Of a DNA stretch of 64,000 nt, positions 53,278 to 64,000 are shown piece by piece. The position numbers and the translations under genes were made by a program. The stretch covers positions 558,001-622,000 of the forward strand of contig JAYWVB010000003.1 in NCBI GenBank assembly GCA_039881045.1, in the 5' to 3' direction. Each line of letters starts with the position of its first letter. Position 1 is the stretch's first letter. The DNA is from Chaetomium olivaceum (lineage: Eukaryota > Ascomycota > Sordariomycetes > Sordariales > Chaetomiaceae). The notes under the pieces are model-generated. The model was not told the origin of the DNA, made no database searches, and was given only the letters and a program-made list of their open reading frames with translations.

Positions 53278-56200
53278 TCACAGCTTCGACCTCACAGCCT
53301 CCAACCGATACTTAACATCCTTCAGCGCCTTCGTAACCGGTTTCCAGTCATCAAACTGCCTCACCAGCTCCGCCGTCTCCGCCGACAGCTCCGTCTTGAC
53401 AAAGTCCTCCTCCAGCAGCCCACGCATGATCCAGGGCAGGTGATACGGGTTGGGGTTCGACAGACCCGCACTACCCCCTCCCCCACCACTACCGCTGCCA
53501 CTACCACTCCCACTCCCGCTCCCGCCCCCATCGCCGTTACTGCCACCGCCCCGGCGATGGTGCACCACCTCGCATGGCCCGACAACATCGGTCGTCTCGA
53601 GCGCGTGCGTAACGGCCAAGTCGTAGACGCGCTCGTCGTCGTACAGCCGCGAGTGGCCCTCGCCCGAGTACAGGCTGCCGGCCAGCGGGGTGGAGAGTTC
53701 GCGGATCAGGCCGTGGTCGGACACGCCGAGGTTGCGGAGCTTGAGGGCGAAGCCGACGAGGTGCGCGATGCTATAGGCGGTGGTTAATGGGTTTTGCTTG
53801 GGGGAAGTTGGGGGGTGGAAGAAAGAAGGAGGGGAGAAGGGTGGTGACTGACAAGTCGGGGCGTGGATCCGTCCGTCGATGAACACGGCGCGATAGATGT
53901 AGGGGTGGTGGACTGGTGCGTAGATGGCCGACTAGATGTCACTGTTAGTATGGCGGGCTGGTGGCAGGTGAAGCTAGACAAACATACCTCCAACGGCACA
54001 AGCTGGTCGTCGATGCTGCCAATGTACGTGAGACGTGCACCGTAATTCAGCACCGCTGTGGTGGACGCCTCGAGTCGTTTGGAAACTTCACTTTGGGGAT
54101 CGGCAAACTCCCAGAGTTCAGCGGCCGTTCCCATGAGAATGCCCATGCTGGACCGGTAATCAGGGAAAGGACCTAGTGAGACACCAGCTATACCGAGGAT
54201 TAGCACCGTATTCGCACGACGGCATCTATGTATAACTTACCCATGGCACACACGCCCACCTTAGCTGACGCCACGACCCCTAGCTCAATAAGCTTCGCGA
54301 GCAACATTATGCTGACAGGCACACCCTGCGAATGGCACCCGATCAAAATCAGATCGGCCTTGCGGATGAGATCGATCCAGTTCAGCAACAGCTTCCAGAG
54401 ATTCTCGACCCGCTCGCCAATCTTTCCTTCACCCTCGAGAGCCACCTTCTCGATTTCGCAATCCTCACAACCGTGGGTGTCAGCCCACCTTCTAATAGCC
54501 TCCGCGCAGTGGTTCGCAAACTTGATGGATGTCCCGGTTGGCTGGCCAATCATGGGGCGTAAGTAGTTCGCAGGAAAGAGGCCATGAACTCCAATGGCAA
54601 TAGCTTTCTTGATCTTTGGTGGTTCTTTCGCCAAGTACACATGCTTCCCCGCCGGCTGCTGCGTCCTCAAAAGCAACTGAGCAATTTGCTTGATTATGGA
54701 GGAGTTCTCCTTAAACTTGTAGGTGCCATCGAAAGATGGAAGGAGAAGATTTGGTGGCACAGTCTTTGTCGACGTTGCTGTTTTTGGAGTAGACGGCTTA
54801 CTGGCCTTGTCGACCTTCGGTTGCCTGGACGGACCGGGGCTGCATCGTCGACCTCCATTGACTTTGGCCGCCCTCGTTTGTTACTCTTAGATGAAGACTC
54901 TCGGGAAGGGGTCACGGCGGCTTTAGCCGGCTCCTCTTTTCGACCAGATTTGAGAGGAGGCTCCTTTGCTGGTGTGTTTTTGAATTCCATTGATTTCGCT
55001 TGCTGAGGATGAGTTTCTGATACCTCCCCCATAACTGCGAGCTGGCCCTGCTCACTTTGCGCCTGCACGGGTTTCTTGGGGGCTACCGATCCTGTATCAC
55101 GAGACCAAAATGCCCATGTCGACCCTGCCTTAGGTGTGGGCGCGGGAGCGGGCGCGGGTGTCGGCGCCTCTGGAACTACGTTCGTAGTCGGTGCATCTTG
55201 CATAACCACATCTTCAGGTTCCTTCGCCGCTGGAAGCGATGTCTCCGGTTCGGCAGTTGGTGGCCCGGTTTCGGTCTGCAATTGTGCGGGAGCAGTCCTA
55301 CTAGACCAGGACCAAATCCAGGAACTGGCGTAACTTGCTGCAGGCTTGTGCTCGGGCTTATCAGGCGTGCCAGAAACCGTCGGGCCTTCCTGCGCTGGCT
55401 GCACTTCCTTGTCTGCGCTGGGAGCCTTAGCCACGGGAGTCTTAATATCGAGAGTCTTAACTTCAGGAGCCTTCGCCCCAGCAGCCTTCCCCTCAGCAGC
55501 CTTGACCTCAACAGCCTTAGCCTCGGCAGCCTTAGCCTCAGCAGCTTTGACCTCAGCACCCTTGGCTTCAGCAGCTTTAGCCTCAGGCGCCCCTGCCTCA
55601 CCCGAAGCTGGTGCACCCGCCTCCTTGGAGCCGGGGTCTGCGCTAAATGCATCTGCTGGTAATGTGGGCACTGTGGCGGCCGGTCTCCCTAGCCATCCGA
55701 ACCACCCTGAGGCGGGCCGTGGGGTGGGGGGGTCCGTGACGGTTTCTCCGGCTTCCGCATCCACGGATTGTTCTGCAGGTGGTTCCGTTCGCCCCTCTTC
55801 CCGGCCGGCGTCGGTCATTTCTGTGTCGACCACCTCAGGTTTCGGTTTGTCCTCTGGTTTCGCAACGTTTTCGGTTCCTGGAGGGGATGGGTCTGGCGGT
55901 TGCTGCCCTGCACTACCTGGATCCTCCTGTATTTTCGGACCGGTAGACCCTGAAACATCATGAATGCTCATGGTGTCTGCAGGCTTCTTCTGCTCAAATC
56001 GACTGAAGTCTGCTGTTCCCGCCGGCTTCGATGTGCCTCCAAGGATTGTTTCTCGTGCTACCTGGGTCGACGCGGCGGATTTGGGTACTCGAGGCCAGGA
56101 TCCGTACCAGCTCCGGGCTTTTGGGGCCTGGTAACACATTAGTTAATACAACGTTTATTCGAAAATCCGGGTAGCCGAGCCAGGCGCTTTGACGATGGGA

Positions 56201-56457
56201 CATGCCTGCTTTGAGCCTTGCCCGGGAGTCGGGGTACTCCCGCCACTTCCATTCGGCTTCGAGGATCGGGGTGTTGACTGGTTCGTGGCTGAAGCAGGTG
56301 AAGTGGCGTGATCGGTCGCGGAAGCATTTGACTTGGATGATTTGGACGACGACGATTGCGACGGCATCGTGGACGAAGCAGGAGACGATGTGGGAGTTGA
56401 AGTTGAAGTGTTCGAATCAGCGGCAGGGTTGGGTTTAACCCGCTTACGGGAACCCAT
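53278..56457 (-). CDS. Alpha/beta-hydrolase-like fungal protein with Trp-rich N-terminal region, about 970 aa (one frameshift)
   Basis: Five exons: 56457-56194, 56127-54241, 54187-53988, 53931 to about 53850, and 53770-53278. Splice sites of introns 2 and 3 are clear. The first donor (GTCAAA at 56193) and the fourth donor (about 53849) are best guesses. The C-terminal third looks like an alpha/beta hydrolase: IAIGVHGLFPANYL (oxyanion strand), nucleophile elbow LILIGCHSQGVPVSI, then a TYIGSIDDQLVPLE acid-loop strand. Late blocks are AHLVGFALKLRNLGVSDHGLIREL and SLYSGEGHSRLYDDERVYDLAV. The N-terminal 500 residues are disordered and hold four short Trp-rich motifs (SWYGSWPR, WFGWLGRP, SWIWSWSS, TWAFWSRD) and an Ala/Glu/Lys repeat (55440-55600). 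One shift is needed near 54836 in a GGGG run to pass from DDAAP to QPKVDKASKPSTP. Substrate unknown. The layout recalls the uncharacterised yeast protein YML020W, but this is from memory. Confidence 0.75.
55440..55600 (-). repeat. In-frame Ala/Glu/Lys repeat coding DNA
   Basis: Degenerate 15-30-bp units (cagcagccttagcctc...) encode alternating KAAEAK, KGAEVK, KAVEVK and KAPEVK words within the hydrolase-like protein. Repeat unit and copy boundaries are fuzzy. The segment is probably helical and length-variable between strains. Confidence 0.7.
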
Positions 56458-57437
56458 GGCGCACGTCGAGTGCGGAGAAGTACGGGGATTCCTTCGGGCG
56501 TATCAGGTTCGTGGAATCGCAGGCTGGGGACGAGATGGACGGGTCAAGTGTACGATTGCTATTGTTCGTTGCCTTGCCATCCATGTGTTGTCCGCCTGAA
56601 CGTGGCGGCGGTCGGGACGCGGCGACCCCAGGTGGCTCGAGCTCGTTGGCTTCCCGAGGCTGTACGTCATCCGGTCACTCGGTTGTGTCAGGAACCACTT
56701 CGATCGGGGCTAAGCATTGTAGTAGAAATGAAACTCTTGGTCGGAAAAGTAAGTATTGAGCAATTAACGGTTAACCGTATCTCAAAACATCAAAAGCGCC
56801 ATTTGAGGGAAATATGCGGCATTAGGAGTCTTGTCAGATGCTCGTCTCTTTAACTCGGGTACCTCCAAATTCGAGACCCATGAACGTTCTTCCCAGGTGA
56901 TCAGCACCGCGACCAGCGCGCAGCCAGACCCCTGACGGTGGGCCTGGCTGGACCGGCTGGGCACATGAATCCTAGCAGCCAGAGGCCAAAGAAGAATGAG
57001 TCCCAGAGAGGGAAACAAGATTGAAGTAAAAGGAGTCGAGTAGAATAAACAAAGCGAAATAAGGCAAGGAGAAGTCTTAGTAAAATGAAAACATAAATTT
57101 CAGGAAATACAATTTCTGGTTTAGTTTGGTTCTACGTTCTACAGTTGAGGTTTGGTTCAACATATATTTTGCACTTTATCAGAGTTCGGCCTTTCTTGTC
57201 CATGGGTTGCCGAGCTGGGACCTCAACGGTTCTCAGTCCCCATTCTCCACCCCACTCTCACCGCCCTCCTTATCGTTATCGTGCAGGCCGAGACGAGGAC
57301 CCGCCAGAAATTTTTGTGGTGGGCAGCTTTCAGTGGCATTTTGTGCAGTGCTCTTAGTTGCCGGAGCTGTTGCGCAGAGGAGGCAGTTTAACGAATTGCT
57401 CTTCAATTGCTGCAAAGCAAGCAACCATACAATCATT
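56458..57437. promoter_or_regulatory. Divergent promoter region before RRP5
   Basis: About 980 bp between head-to-head start codons. No other gene supported and no named element recognised. Confidence 0.4.
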
Positions 57438-60400
57438 ATGGGTTCCTTAAAGCGCAAAGAGGGCCCCAACGGCACCTCGGCCTCCAAACCACCCCGGACC
57501 ACCACCGAGTCGAGGCCCTCGAAACGGGCGAAAGCGAGCGAATCAACCAAAGACGACGGCAAGAAGGGCGCAAAGGAGCAAAAGTCTCCTGCGAAGCCAG
57601 CACCAGCCCCCGTGGTTTCAAAACTGAAGGAGGAGGAACCTTTGTTTCCAAGAGGTGGCGGGAGCGTCCTGACTCCCCTCGAGCAAAAGCAGATCTCGAT
57701 TCAGGCGAAGAAGGATGTCTTGTTCGAGGAGCAATCCGAGGGCAAGAAGGGCGACAACTCTGCTAGGAGAAAGAGGCGCAAGTCTCGCGCTGCAGAGGCA
57801 GGCACAGGCGAGAGCAAAGACGAGGATGCCGTCAAAGTAGAGGGTCTAAACTTCAAGGTAGGAGATGATGATATAGGCAAGCCGCGGGTGATGCAACGAC
57901 TAACTTGTGAATTCTAGCGACTGGTACAAGGCTCATTAGTACTCGGGACGGTCTGCGCGATCAACGCGCTCGATATTGCCATTGCGCTTCCGAACAACCT
58001 TGTTGGTCATGTTCCCATAACCGCCATTTCCGAGCCCTTGACACAACGACTGGAGGAGAGTGCTGAGAAGGAGGAGCACGACGACGAGGCTGAGGACGAG
58101 GGCGTGGACGATGTTGACCTGAAGAGCTTGTTTCAAATCGGCCAGTATGTCCGCGCTTATGTTACGTCGACACTAGACGACTCGGCCCCCGGAAAGTCAA
58201 AACGTCACATCGGCCTTGCTCTTGATCCGGCGCATGCCAACACCGGTATCTCAGAGCAGGACGTGGTCGAAAACTGCACGCTTATGGCTGCGGTCGTCAG
58301 TGTCGAAGATCACGGCTTCGTCATGGATATCAGCATAGCCGAGTCGAAGTTGAAGGGGTTCCTGCCCCGCAAGCAGCTCGACAAGAGCATCCCCGAGGAG
58401 AGTCTTCAGCCGGGATCAGTCCTTCTCTGCATTGTGGCAAACAAGGTCGCCAGCGGCAAGGTTGTACAGCTCTCGACGCTCTCCGACCGCATCGGCAACC
58501 CCAAAAGCAACCCCTCCGAAGCTACCACGATCGGTTCGTTCCTGCCCGGTACCGCGGCCGACGTTCTCGTCTCTGAGGTGTCTCAGCACGGCGTTGTTGG
58601 TAAGGTGATGGGCCACTTGGATGTGACTGCAGATCTTGTCCACTCTGGCGCCGGGCCCGACGGCGTCGATATTGTGGCCCAGTACAAGGTAGGCTCGCGC
58701 ATCAAGGCGAGGATTATCTGCACGTTCCCAAACGCAAAACTGCCGAAATTGGGTATCTCAGTGCTGCCACACGTGCTCTCATTGAAACCAAAGACTGCAA
58801 GCAAGGACACTCAGGAGGTTCTACCAACCAAAATCCTTGCCCACTCGGCGACTGTGGAGGAGTGCACGGTGGAGAGAGTCGAGCCGGGTATCGGCCTTTA
58901 TGTCGATGTTGGCGTCGAAGGCGTTCCGGGTTTCGTCCACATCTCGAAGGTCAAGGATGGCAAGGTCGACAGCTTGTTCGAAAGTAGCGGCCCTTACAAG
59001 GTCGGCTCCGTCCACCCTGGTCGTGTGGTTGGGTATAACAACTTTGATGGCATGTTCCTTCTTTCATTCGAGAAGAAGGTTCTCGAACAGCCGTTCCTGA
59101 GAATTGAGGATATTCCCGTCGGTGCAGTGGTACCTGGTGTGGTTGAGAAGCTGGTTATCAACCAAGACGGCCTCGGGGGTCTCATTGTCAATATCGCCGA
59201 TGGAATTTCCGGGCTGGTCCCTGAGATGCACCTTTCCGACGTTCACCTGCAGCATCCCGAGAAGAAATTCAGGGAAGGGATGAAGGTCAAGGCCCGCGTG
59301 CTCTCCACCAACCCGGCAAGACACCAGCTTCGCTTGACATTGAAGAAGACGCTGGTCAACTCGGAAGCCCTTCCTATCAAATCGTATGACGAGCTCGCAG
59401 TTGGCCTACAAGCTCCCGGCACGATAGTGAATGTGCTACAGCACGGCGCCATTGTTCAGTTCTACGGCCAGTTACGAGGTTTCCTCCCGGTCTCCGAGAT
59501 GAGCGAGGCCTACATCAGCGATCCCAAGGAACACTTCCGGGTCGGCCAGACGGTCAGCATTTATGTCATTAGCTTCGATCCCGAGGCCCGCCGCCTTATC
59601 GTTTCCTGCAAAGATCCATCCGCTTTCGGTCTCGAGAAACAGCTCGCCCTCAAGAAGCTGCAAATCGGTGACCTGGTATCGGCGAAGGTTACGCAGAAGA
59701 CTGAGGACGATATCTTTGTCGAGCTCACCGACAACTCACTGAAGGCCGTCCTCCCCGTTGCGCACCTAACAGACAAGTCAGTCAGCAAGACGCAATCAGC
59801 GCTCAAAAAGATTCACGTCAACCAAACGCTCTCCGACTTGGTTGTTCTGGAAAAGAATGAGGCCCGGCGCTCCATCACGCTTTCTCACAAGCCGAGTCTC
59901 GTCCAAGCTAGCAAAGAAGGAAAGCTCCTTGCGAGTGTGGATGATGCCCGCCTAGGGAACGAAGTTGCCGGTTTCGTTCGAAATATTACCGCCACCGCTG
60001 CCTTCGTGCAATTTGCGGGGAAGCTGACTGCTCTCCTCCCCAAGTCAAAGCTGCCTCGCGAGGTTCAGGACAAACCCAGCTTCGGAATGTACAAATCACA
60101 GTCTCTTGCTGTCAAGATCACCTCCATCGATAAGGACCTTGGCCGATTGGTAGTTGCCATCCCATCGGTTGCGGATGAAGAGGTGAAGAAGGTTGCCAAG
60201 CCCACGGAGAAGGCCATCAACTCCTTAGATGACTCGATCACTTCCGCCGACGATCTTGCAATCGGCAAGCTCACAAAGGCTAGGGTGAAGTCGGCTAAAG
60301 AGACGCAGCTGAACGTCCAGATCGCAGATAATATTCAGGGGCGGATCGATGTGTCCCAGGTCTTCGATAAATGGGAGGACATTCCGGACGCGAAGCGGCC

Positions 60401-62964
60401 ACTCAAGCGGTTCAAGCCGAACGAAATCCTGGAGGTTCGGGTTCTCGGCGTTCACGATGCTCGCAATCACCGCTTCCTCCCCATCACCCACCGGTCCAGC
60501 CACTCGGTTCTGGAGTTGTCGACAAAACCTAGCGACCTAAAGGCGGACACACTGCCCGAATCGCTGTCTCTGGATAAAGTCGAGGTTGGATCCACCCACA
60601 TCGCCTTTGTCAACAATGTTGCATCCAACTACTTGTGGGTAAATCTATCGCCGAACGTGCGTGGGAGGATTAACGCTATGGAAGCATCCGACGACCTGGC
60701 CAAGTTGGCGAACCTGGAGAAGAGCTTCCCCGTGGGTTCTGCGCTCCAAGTAAGGGTACTCGCTGTGGACAAGGAGAAGGAGCGGGTCGACCTCTCAGCC
60801 CGGACCTCTGGCGAAGCAGCTCAACTTTCCTGGGACAAGATCCAACAAGGACTAGTCCTGCCAGCCAAAGTTACCAAGGTTAACGACCGCCAAGTCATTG
60901 TCAAGCTGAGCGAGCTGGTAGCGGGGCCTGTACACCTGGCAGACCTCGCGGACGATTACGATGAGGCGAATCCCTTATCACATTCCAGGAATGACATTGT
61001 GCGGGTAGCCGTCGTCGAGGTCGACAAGAGCAACAAGAGAGTGAGGTTGTCTATGCGGCCTTCTAAGGTCCTAAACTCATCTCTGCCCGTAAAGGACAAG
61101 GAGGTCACAAAAAACACCAAGCTTGAGGTCGGCGACATCATCCGCGGATTCGTCAGAAACGTCTCTGACAAGGGCCTCTTTGTGTCGCTCGGCGGCGACC
61201 TTGTGGCGCTGGTCAAGATCAAGAACCTATCTGACTCGTACCTGAAGGACTGGAAAGAGCACTATCAGGTGGATCAGCTCGTCAAGGGTCGCATCATCTC
61301 TGTAGCTGAGGGTCGCATCGAATTGAACTTGAAGCCGTCGGTGGTGGACAAGGACTATGTCCCGTTGACCACCATCGCGGACCTCAAGGAGGGCCAGACC
61401 ATCACCGGTAAAGTGCGGAAGGTTGAAGAGTTTGGCGCTTTCATTGACATCAGCGGCTCGATGAATCTGTCCGGCCTGTGCCACCGCAGCGAGATGGCGG
61501 ACCGTAATGTCAAGGATGCCAGGACACTGTACAACGAGGGTGACCGGGTGAAGGCACGGGTCTTGAAGGTCGATCTCGAGAAGAAACGGATCAACCTTGG
61601 GCTGAAACCCTCGTACTTCAAGGACGGTGAGGCCGACGACATGGATGTTGATAGCGAGGATGAGGATGCCGGTGCGGTTTTGGACGGCGAGGAAAGCGGA
61701 GACGAGGAGATGAGCGATGCTGGCGGTGCCATTCTTATTGGCGGCTCCGATGATGAGGACGAGGACGACGAGGACAGGGAGGATGAGAGTGATATCGAAA
61801 TGGGCGACGCGGCAGAAGACGGCCTCACAGGCCTTGACGCCGGCGGCTTTGACTGGACTGCCAATGCTCTGGATGCTGATGAGAGCGCCGATGCTCCCGC
61901 CGCTGACGAACCAAGCAAGAAGTCCAAGAAGATGCGGGAACCCCAGGGTATCGTTGATAAGACTGCTGAGCTCGACATCAACGGGCCGCAAACCTCCAGC
62001 GATTACGAGCGTCTCCTCCTCGGTCAACCGGATTCGTCTGAGCTCTGGATTGCGTACATGGCTTCTCAGATGCAAATCAACGACCTCGCCAGCGCAAGGC
62101 AAGTGGCCGAGCGTGCCATCAAGACGATCAACATCAAGGAGGAAACCGAGAAGCTCAACGTCTGGATCGCTTACCTCAACTTGGAAGTTGCCTACGGCAC
62201 CGAGGAAACTGTTGAAGAGGTCTTCAAACGCGCCTGCACCTACAACGACGACCAGGAAGTCCACGAGCGCCTAGCAAGCATCTACATCCAGTCCGGCAAG
62301 CACAAGGCAAGTTGTCCTCTTTTACCATCCTTACCTCCTTTACCCCTTCTCAACTCGTCATATTAACTGCCATCCACAGGAAGCCGAAGCCCTCTTCGAA
62401 GATAAGATCCTCAAGAAGTACGGCTCGCGATCCCCACACGTCTGGATCAACTACGCGCACTTCCTGCACGCGACCGCAGGGCAACCCGAACGCGGGCGCG
62501 CGCTCGCCAAGCGCGCCCTACAAATCCTCGGCAACCCAGCCAACACCAGCAGCGGCGGCAGCGCCGCCCAGGCACACCTCGCGCTGCTGCCCAAGTTCGC
62601 CGCGCTCGAGTTCCGCTCCCCGCACGGCGACCGCGAACAGGGCGCACCCTCTTCGAGAACCTGCTCGCCACCTACCCGCGCAAGTTCGATCTCTGGAACC
62701 AGCTGCTCGAGAGTGTCGGTGCCCGCCGAGGACAGCGATGTGGCGGTCGTCAGGGACCTGTTTTATCGCGGGAGCAAAGTCAAGGGGCTCAAGCCGCGCC
62801 AGGCGAAGGCGTGGTTTAGGAGGTGGGCGAAGTGGGAGGAGGAGAGGGGCGATGCGAAGAGTAGGGAGCGAGTGTCGGCGAGGGCGGTGGAGTGGACGAG
62901 GGTCGCGGGGAAGGGGAAGGGCGGTGAGGCTGAGGGGGGAGAAGAGGCGGAAGAGGAGGAGTAG
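57438..62964 (+). CDS. RRP5: rRNA biogenesis protein Rrp5 (S1-repeat and HAT-repeat), 1797 aa
   Basis: Three exons: 57438-57857, 57918-62306 and 62380-62964. Intron 1 is 60 nt (GTAGGA, branch CTAAC, TAG). Intron 2 is 73 nt with a GC donor (aag|gcaagt) and CAG acceptor. The basic N-terminus (SLKRKEG, RKRRKSR) is followed by about a dozen S1 RNA-binding repeats, e.g. VEPGIGLYVDVGVEGVPGFVHIS, LQHGAIVQFYGQLRGFLPVSEM and VEEFGAFIDISGSMNLSGLCH. Next is a very acidic region (EDEDDEDREDESDIEMGD, residues about 1375-1430), then C-terminal HAT/TPR-like repeats (SSDYERLLLGQPDSSELWIAYMAS, WIAYLNLEVAYG, FKRACTYNDDQEVHERL, HVWINYAHFL). Role: nucleolar scaffold needed for both 18S and 5.8S pre-rRNA processing (sites A0-A2 and A3). 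Between about 62640 and 62713 two opposite one-base changes move the frame away from RTLFENLLATYPRKFDLWNQL, yet the reading stays open. Confidence 0.95.
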
Positions 62965-62991
62965 TAGGGATGGGTGGTTGTTTATTGTTAG

Positions 62992-63035
<44 letters not shown>

Positions 63036-64000
63036 GGGTGGATGGCTTTTTGTTTGTTATGCGTAACTGGGATCTTGATATCCAAAAAGTAAAGAAGATC
63101 ATGGGTTGGTCTGGAATGTAGGTTCTACTCATTGATTGTATCATTTTGGTGTTCCCTGTTCACTTGCCATGATCATGTGGTGCTTCCTTCCATTCTCCCA
63201 CCAAGGTCAATACAAGGCCAGGTCACGCGAACTACCCCTCCTTACCTTCGCACCTGGTCACACCTCGCCATCACGACTCGACGGCACGCAATGACACCAC
63301 AACACGACATGACATGTGCATAGGTGGCCGGCCGGCGAAGTCGGTCTTGGCCACCGGAAATCAGCCGCCTATGTACCTGCGGGCGGTGGGCGTTTAAACC
63401 CTACACGGAATAGATCGATCTGCTCGATCGGGAGCTTGGTGATGGATGCGATTCCATGGTACTGGGACGTGCGGTGGTGGTGTTACACAATGCAGGTACG
63501 CATCTATCTACGTAGTTGGGGTGCACGACTTCATCCGGGGGGCGAGTCGGCTATCCATCAACCAGGTGTATTTCAACCGGGCTGAAGGGCAGTGATATAA
63601 TGTAAGTCACGAGATGTTGGCTTGCCGGCGCATCCATGGTTCACTTCACTTCGACATGTCAAGAATCTAATTCGGGTCATAGGAACTAGCAGAAATGCCC
63701 TTGGTGTGTATGAAACTATATGACACGTCGCTAAACGTTGTTGCCAACGCGCGCGCATGTCGGTGTGTAGTAAATAAATGTATCAATTGTAAACATATTC
63801 GGTTGACCCTTCCGGTCAAACGGACTCCGACCTTCATAAACTCAGAACCCGCTTGCTCGCTTGCTTCCAGATTGGCCTCCCACCCCCAATGGGCCGTTGC
63901 CCTAACGCCGAAAAAGAGAAAAAGATCCGCCCCCTAAAATAGACAGCCTGGTGATGATATGATGATGGTGTTGAAATGGTAATGGAACGATGCGGTTATG
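62965..64000. other. Intergenic region to window end
   Basis: 3' flank of RRP5, a GTT microsatellite (62991-63036) and about 950 bp with no supported gene. Confidence 0.5.
62991..63036 (+). repeat. (GTT)15 microsatellite
   Basis: Uninterrupted trinucleotide run 27 bp beyond the RRP5 stop, likely in its 3' UTR. Confidence 0.95.

Noticed and set aside
61227..62264. 345-aa open frame on the - strand
   Set aside because: Antisense of the conserved S1-repeat coding region of RRP5; no independent support.
1..64000. CRISPR arrays, prokaryotic operons, riboswitches, tRNA or rRNA genes
   Set aside because: No regularly spaced repeats, no cloverleaf that I could fold by eye, and the genes are intron-bearing eukaryotic genes. 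A tRNA missed by eye remains possible; tRNAscan-SE would settle it.

Overview
This is a 64-kb window from the nuclear genome of a filamentous ascomycete, most likely a Sordariomycete. The basis is protein-level resemblance to fungal families (EDC3, MES1, FEX, LIG4, HAM1-like, DOT1, ATG16, VPS16, DMA-type FHA-RING, alpha-MPP, RRP5), short GT-AG introns (about 46-144 nt) with CTAAC-like branch points, GC-rich coding DNA and AT-richer spacers. No tRNA, rRNA, CRISPR or prokaryotic operon structure was recognised. Gene structures below were spliced by hand, so small errors at exon ends are possible.

Layout. 1-969: 3' end of an MFS transporter. 1.0-4.2 kb: a 5'-truncated LINE and gene-poor DNA. 4.2-6.7 kb: EDC3. 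6.7-11.9 kb: accessory-looking DNA with a decayed DUF6594 gene, one small hypothetical gene and TAGGTA-rich spacers. 11.9-18.5 kb, minus strand: a metallo-beta-lactamase-fold protein, cytosolic methionyl-tRNA synthetase and a 520-aa protein kinase. 18.5-22.5 kb: a transposon nest with two solo LTRs side by side and a second 5'-truncated LINE copy. 23.0-29.4 kb: fluoride exporter (-), uracil phosphoribosyltransferase (+), DNA ligase IV (-). 30-37 kb: HAM1-like lipid-binding protein (-) and a nuclear-looking hypothetical (-). 37.6-39.6 kb: a damaged FHA-kinase. 40.4-46.4 kb: DOT1 (+), ATG16 (-), VPS16 (+), all recognisable but full of single-base frameshifts. 47.5-53 kb: FHA-RING ubiquitin ligase (-) and alpha-MPP (+). 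53.3-56.5 kb: an alpha/beta-hydrolase-like protein (-). 57.4-63.0 kb: RRP5 (+).

The genes do not form one pathway. They are housekeeping functions: mRNA decapping, translation, rRNA processing, end joining, chromatin, autophagy and vacuolar traffic, mitochondrial import, fluoride efflux and pyrimidine salvage. They are broken up by transposon-rich, gene-poor stretches. I found no convincing new multi-gene system. The most informative signals are precise transposon insertion scars (four elements, each with its own target-site duplication), a heavy cluster of frameshifts at 40-46 kb, and an FHA-kinase that has lost its catalytic HRD motif and carries an in-frame stop.
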